Shown: positions 6,082-9,359 of the stretch, one piece after another | Layout: each line of letters starts with the position of its first letter | How positions within the stretch are numbered: position 1 is the stretch's first letter | NCBI GenBank assembly: GCA_028701815.1 | Contig: JAQVPY010000079.1 | Span: 1-9,359 of the forward strand | Origin: Bacteroidales bacterium | Lineage (GTDB): Bacteria > Bacteroidota > Bacteroidia > Bacteroidales > BM520 | Direction of reading: 5' to 3' | DNA length: 9,359 nucleotides | Made by a program: the position numbers and the translations under genes | Notes under the pieces: model-generated | Told to the model about the DNA's origin: nothing | The model's database searches: none | What the model saw: only the letters and a program-made list of their open reading frames with translations

Positions 6082-6592
6082 TATAAACGAATTCAGCGAA
6101 TATACATGCGATAAACGCAACATGAAACAATATCTGATATACTCCACGCTTTTGGCAGCAGGAGTTCTATTTTTAATAAGCACGAAAATGTTCGACAAGC
6201 AAAGTCCGTTTTACATGCTTCTTGCTGTAACCGGCATCACTATAATCATAACTGCAATAATACTATTGATTAAAAGGAACAAGAACACTGTACTGAAATC
6301 CACAGGGCATAAACTCAAAAGATATTACAAATACATTGACGACAGCGAATACAACGAAACATATAAGGCGTTTGAGAACATTCACTCTAAAGGATTAAAA
6401 TCCATTAAATTCAAACATTCGTCAGGCTTAAGGATTATGGCCATGATTTCTGACGACAACAGCTTCATCGCCTTACAACTCGAGAAATATATCCCTTACA
6501 CTTTTGAGCCTGTTTCCAAAATTATCATCTGCGACAACAACGACGCGATAACAAGAGATATTTGCTGTGACATAAAACGTAGAGAGGTATAA
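6065..6592 (+). CDS. Two-TM membrane protein with C-terminal soluble domain, unknown function
   Basis: I do not recognise this 175-residue protein. A short polar N-terminus (1-21) is followed by two membrane helices (about 22-40 and 49-68) joined by a short loop, MFDKQSPF. A basic stop-transfer segment KRNKN comes next, then a soluble domain of about 100 residues. By the positive-inside rule the N-terminus and the C-terminal domain should both be cytoplasmic. The domain holds YYKYIDDSEYNETYKAF, SIKFKHSSGLRIMAMIS and FIALQLEKYIPYTFEP, suggesting a mixed alpha/beta fold, with no catalytic motif visible. The start at 6065 is fixed on the 5' side by an in-frame stop at 6050-6052; the next in-frame ATG is 6122 (residue 20). 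It ends 2 bases before the exchanger ATG, and its last codons carry the exchanger's ribosome binding site, so the two genes are likely co-expressed. Confidence 0.75.
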   Translation: MTTLNNINEFSEYTCDKRNMKQYLIYSTLLAAGVLFLISTKMFDKQSPFYMLLAVTGITIIITAIILLIKRNKNTVLKSTGHKLKRYYKYIDDSEYNETYKAFENIHSKGLKSIKFKHSSGLRIMAMISDDNSFIALQLEKYIPYTFEPVSKIIICDNNDAITRDICCDIKRREV

Positions 6593-6594
6593 CC

Positions 6595-7518
6595 ATGGAA
6601 TGGTTTATGCTATTTGGGGGATTGGCTCTCTTAATAGTCAGCGGCGAACTTTTAGTACGGGGCAGTGTTTCCATAGCTGAACGTCTGCGAGTGTCCCCTC
6701 TCATTATCGGAATGACTATTGTCGCCTTCGGCACATCAGCACCCGAACTGATTGTCAGCCTTCAGGCAGCCATCGCCGACAATTCGGAGATAGCTATAGG
6801 CAATGTCGTGGGCTCAAATATAGTAAACATATCCTTTATTCTCGGGCTTTCCGCCTTGTTGTCCCCGTTGACTGTCGCCAAAAGCACGACAAGAATCGAC
6901 TTACCGATCCTTATCGGTGCGTCCTTATTGTTCGTGTTCGCATCCATCAATGGCGTAATAGGAAGAATTGAAGGTATAATTGGATTGATATTGCTATTTG
7001 CAGTAATATACTTTCAGATCAAGAGTACGCCTCAAACAGCTATTAAAGAAAGGCCTCAAAAGGCGTCGGGGTATATCTCGGTATCAATAGTAATGATCAT
7101 TTTATCCTGTTTCGGATTAAGCAAAGGGGCGGACTTTCTCATTGACAGCGCATCATCGATAGCTTCCGACCTCGGCGTAAGTCAGCGTATAATAGGGGTA
7201 ACGATAGTGGCAATTGGAACGAGTCTCCCTGAATTAGTAACTTCTACTATAGCGGCGATAAAAAAAGAGAGCGACATAGCCATTGGGAACATTGTAGGGT
7301 CTAATATATTCAACATATTATGTATCATAGGGTTATCGGCCACGATTGAGCCCATACGTTTATCATGGAATGATTTTAGGACAGATTATATTGTTATGAC
7401 ATTGTTACCTATAGTTCTTCTCGTTTTATGTAAATCGCACAAGTTAAGTAGGACATCAGGAATAATTCTGATAGTCTTATATATAGCATATATAATTTTA
7501 ATCTTAACAAAACCTTAA
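6595..7518 (+). CDS. CaCA-family Na+/Ca2+-type cation exchanger (YrbG-like)
   Basis: A 307-residue inner-membrane antiporter of the calcium/cation antiporter superfamily, of about ten TM helices. These proteins export Ca2+ or a similar cation in exchange for Na+ or H+. The two internally duplicated alpha-repeats are plain: GTSAPE at 46-51 with GNVVGSN at 69-75, and GTSLPE at 208-213 with GNIVGSN at 231-237. E51 and E213 correspond to the conserved ion-binding acidic residues of the family, and both are present. The central region (about 140-160) is a short hydrophilic loop with no regulatory domain, as in bacterial members. ATG 6595 is preceded by AGAGAGG (6581-6587) at good spacing within the end of the upstream gene. 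The exact ion cannot be told from sequence. The next gene, pstS, is separated by about 70 bases. Confidence 0.93.
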   Translation: MEWFMLFGGLALLIVSGELLVRGSVSIAERLRVSPLIIGMTIVAFGTSAPELIVSLQAAIADNSEIAIGNVVGSNIVNISFILGLSALLSPLTVAKSTTRIDLPILIGASLLFVFASINGVIGRIEGIIGLILLFAVIYFQIKSTPQTAIKERPQKASGYISVSIVMIILSCFGLSKGADFLIDSASSIASDLGVSQRIIGVTIVAIGTSLPELVTSTIAAIKKESDIAIGNIVGSNIFNILCIIGLSATIEPIRLSWNDFRTDYIVMTLLPIVLLVLCKSHKLSRTSGIILIVLYIAYIILILTKP

Positions 7519-7545
7519 CTTTATCTACATTAGTCCGTAATAAAG
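7519..7545 (+). terminator. Weak AT-rich hairpin between the exchanger gene and pstS
   Basis: CTTTAT, a bulged C, TAC, an 8-base loop, then GTAATAAAG can fold into a 9-bp stem right after the exchanger stop. A TTTTT run is at 7554-7558, 8 bases beyond the stem. The stem is AT-rich and the T-run is not adjacent, so this is at best a weak terminator; it could equally be an operator for pstS. Confidence 0.25.
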
Positions 7546-7551
7546 ATTAAA

Positions 7552-7559
7552 GATTTTTG
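7552..7559 (+). promoter_or_regulatory. Possible -7 element for pstS (one mismatch)
   Basis: GATTTTTG differs from TAnnTTTG only at the first base. It lies about 31 bases before the preferred pstS start, so transcription would begin near 7566. No clear TTTG -33 element is found at the right distance and no E. coli-type Pho box was seen. Phosphate control is expected from biology, not shown by sequence. Confidence 0.3.
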
Positions 7560-7590
7560 CAGCGTGATAATAATGACAAAAACTCAAGAA

Positions 7591-8409
7591 ATGAAGAAGT
7601 TGATTTTAGCCGCTGTTATTTTCGCAGCGGCAATAATAAGCGTTCAGGCGCAACGTATCAAGGGTTCTGACACGATGCTTCCGTTATCGCAACGAGCTGC
7701 GGAAGAGTTTATGAAATCGCATCCGTCGTTAATGGTTACTGTTACCGGTGGCGGAAGCGGTGTAGGAATTACAGCTCTTGTTGAAGGCACCACAGACCTC
7801 GCCCAATTATCTCGGAAGATCAAGTTTGATGAGCGCAACAAGCTAAAAGAAAAAGGCATAACAGTACAGGAAGTAATCGTCGCCTATGATGCTTTATCAG
7901 TGATAGTGCATCCTTCAAACAAGGTCACAAATCTCACAAGGGAGCAATTAGAAGGAATTTTCACGGGTGCCATAAAAAACTGGAAGGAAGTCGGGGGAGA
8001 CGACATGCCCATCATTGCCTATTCGCGAGAGACATCTTCAGGAACATATAGCTTTTTCAAAGAGAAGGTCTTAAAGAACAAGAACTATATGTCGGGTATC
8101 TTAAGTATGCCTGCCACGGGAGCGATCATTCAATCTATAAGTCAGACGAAGGGAGCGATAGGCTATGTAGGCTTAGCATACCTGAATCAGAAAGTAAAGC
8201 CCATTCGCGTATCCTACGATGAGGGCAAGTCATATATTGAGCCTTCAATAGCTAAATCCAAAAGCGGCGAATATCCGATTGTTAGACCGCTTTATTACTA
8301 TTATGACGTCTCAAAGGAGAAAACCGTCAAACCTTATATCGACTATATTTTATCCGCCGAAGGGCAAGCTATTGTTAACGCAATAGGATTTATAACCGTC
8401 GAAAGATGA
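7591..8409 (+). CDS. pstS: PstS, phosphate-binding protein of the Pst ABC importer
   Basis: The periplasmic receptor that captures inorganic phosphate and delivers it to the PstCA channel. From ATG 7591 it is 272 residues with a clean signal peptide: MKKLILAAV, a hydrophobic core, and likely cleavage after VQA (residue 20). Phosphate-site motifs of the PstS family are seen: GSDTM (25-29), the Gly-rich TGGGSGVG (52-59), LSRKIK (73-78), and SRETSSGTYSFF (145-156). GAIGYVGLAYL, near the second lobe, is also typical. I prefer 7591 to the in-frame GTG at 7564 and ATG at 7573, because those add a polar extension before the signal peptide and the possible -7 element lies just upstream. The stop overlaps the pstC start by 4 bases (ATGA at 8406-8409), so the two genes are translationally coupled. 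Confidence 0.95.
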   Translation: MKKLILAAVIFAAAIISVQAQRIKGSDTMLPLSQRAAEEFMKSHPSLMVTVTGGGSGVGITALVEGTTDLAQLSRKIKFDERNKLKEKGITVQEVIVAYDALSVIVHPSNKVTNLTREQLEGIFTGAIKNWKEVGGDDMPIIAYSRETSSGTYSFFKEKVLKNKNYMSGILSMPATGAIIQSISQTKGAIGYVGLAYLNQKVKPIRVSYDEGKSYIEPSIAKSKSGEYPIVRPLYYYYDVSKEKTVKPYIDYILSAEGQAIVNAIGFITVER

Positions 8410-9359
8410 AAAGGCTTAGAAAATCGATAGAACGGGTGATAAAATGGATGCTTACGCTAAGCGGAAGTATCACAAGTATCGTCATTTTATTGATAATAAT
8501 ATTTCTATTCAAAGAAGGGGCAGGGCTTTTTAAAAAATCCTCCGTAGAGAGTCAATACGTCATTTGCATTCACTGTTCAAACCCTGTAGAAGACTTGTCG
8601 CCGACACAAATCAAAGACATCTTCGATTGGAAGATCACAAACTGGAAAGAGGTAGGAGGAAATAATGAAGAGATCATGCCGTTTCGTTTTGATGACATCT
8701 TTTCGATATATTCGGAAGAAGAGTTTGGGGAAGATTACGAGTTATTGCCCATAAAATTAGGAGAGGTCATCTCTCAAAGTCGCAATATCATTGCGTTTAT
8801 TCCCGAGGAATACTTACCGGAGAAATATGCCCCCGATGGCATTGAAGAGATTAAGATTCTGCCGATGCGGAACATCAGTCTATCGGATTTTTTCGGTGGG
8901 AAAGAGTGGCTACCCACTGCCACTCCTTCACCCTTATTTGGGGTATTACCATTGATAGCAGGCACATTATGGGTAAGTTTATTCGCCATTATCATTGCGT
9001 TGCCTTTAGGTTTAGGGGTTGCCATATATATGTCGGAGCTTGCCGACGAACGGATACGTAAGATATTAAAGCCGACGATAGAGTTATTGGCGGGAATACC
9101 GTCGGTAGTATATGGTTTTTTCGGTCTTGCGGTAATTGTTCCCCTGATTCAGAAAGCATTTAACCTTCCTGTCGGGGAAACGGCATTTGCAGGCAGTATT
9201 GTCTTAGCCATAATGGCTTTACCTACCATCATAACCATTGCGGAAGACGCGATGCGAGGGACGCCGCATGCCATGCGTGAAGCGAGTCTCGCCTTAGGTG
9301 CCACGCGTTGGCAGACGATATATAAGGTGATAATACCTTATGCCGGCTCAGGAATTATG
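8406..9359 (+). CDS. pstC: PstC, phosphate ABC transporter permease with PstS-like periplasmic insertion (3' end outside window)
   Basis: The first 318 codons of a Pst permease, which with PstA forms the inner-membrane phosphate channel. One TM helix (about 14-36) is followed by a roughly 105-residue hydrophilic stretch (50-156), which in most PstC proteins is short. The usual PstC landmarks then resume: LSDFFGGKEWLPT (159-171), the membrane segments starting at FGVLPLIAGTL, the ELLAGIPSVVYGFFGL segment (226-241), and the EAA-type loop EASLALGATRWQTIYKVIIP that contacts the ATPase PstB. The inserted stretch resembles PstS: SNPVEDLSPTQIKDIF...NWKEVGG (58-85) lines up with SNKVTNLTREQLEGIF...NWKEVGG in the neighbouring receptor. 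The PstS phosphate-binding SSGT motif is replaced by residues that do not look able to bind phosphate. ATG 8406 overlaps the pstS stop. The frame is open to the right edge; more of pstC, then pstA and pstB, are expected beyond. Confidence 0.93.
   Translation, partial: MKRLRKSIERVIKWMLTLSGSITSIVILLIIIFLFKEGAGLFKKSSVESQYVICIHCSNPVEDLSPTQIKDIFDWKITNWKEVGGNNEEIMPFRFDDIFSIYSEEEFGEDYELLPIKLGEVISQSRNIIAFIPEEYLPEKYAPDGIEEIKILPMRNISLSDFFGGKEWLPTATPSPLFGVLPLIAGTLWVSLFAIIIALPLGLGVAIYMSELADERIRKILKPTIELLAGIPSVVYGFFGLAVIVPLIQKAFNLPVGETAFAGSIVLAIMALPTIITIAEDAMRGTPHAMREASLALGATRWQTIYKVIIPYAGSGIM

Noticed and set aside
7564..7590. Upstream starts for pstS (GTG 7564, ATG 7573)
   Set aside because: They would put a polar extension ahead of a textbook signal peptide that begins at ATG 7591, and would leave almost no leader after the candidate -7 element.
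8774..9025. An 83-codon minus-strand open frame inside pstC
   Set aside because: It is fully covered by pstC, which has clear family motifs, and the reverse product is low-complexity and unrecognisable.

Overview
The window looks like a chromosomal segment of a Bacteroidota bacterium, most likely of the order Bacteroidales. The pointers are coding sequence of low to moderate GC, few Shine-Dalgarno sites, two exact matches to the Bacteroides -7 promoter element TAnnTTTG (411-418 and 5558-5565), a Bacteroidales-like TatC C-terminus, and a PstC with a large periplasmic insertion. All supported genes lie on the + strand. No tRNA, rRNA, CRISPR array, insertion sequence or phage gene was seen.

Layout. 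(1) 1-377 is the 3' end of tatC, the twin-arginine translocase channel subunit. (2) A short intergenic region (378-483) carries a Bacteroides-type promoter and a perfect 20-bp palindrome near the expected transcription start. (3) 484-5551 is a tightly packed five-gene run: a nitroreductase-family flavoprotein, a small SemiSWEET/PQ-loop-like membrane protein, a large LtaS-like membrane sulfatase-fold enzyme, UmuD and UmuC. The spacings are 0, 3, 2 and -4 bases, so one transcript is likely. This would place translesion DNA polymerase V genes behind an envelope-modifying enzyme. (4) 5552-6592 holds two genes I do not recognise: a small exported protein with its own -7 element, and a two-TM protein preceded by a hairpin, a good ribosome binding site and a 17-codon ORF that overlaps its start. 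(5) 6595-7518 is a CaCA-family Na+/Ca2+-type exchanger. (6) 7591 to the right edge is the start of a phosphate ABC importer: pstS, overlapped by 4 bases by pstC, which runs off the window.

How the genes may work together. PstS and PstC are parts of one high-affinity phosphate uptake system, with PstA and PstB expected downstream. UmuD and UmuC form the SOS mutagenesis polymerase. The nitroreductase, the small membrane protein and the LtaS-like enzyme are linked to UmuDC only by position. No complete new multi-gene system is evident. The most distinctive points are the PstS-like insertion in PstC, the umuDC location, and the leader-ORF arrangement at 5995-6081.
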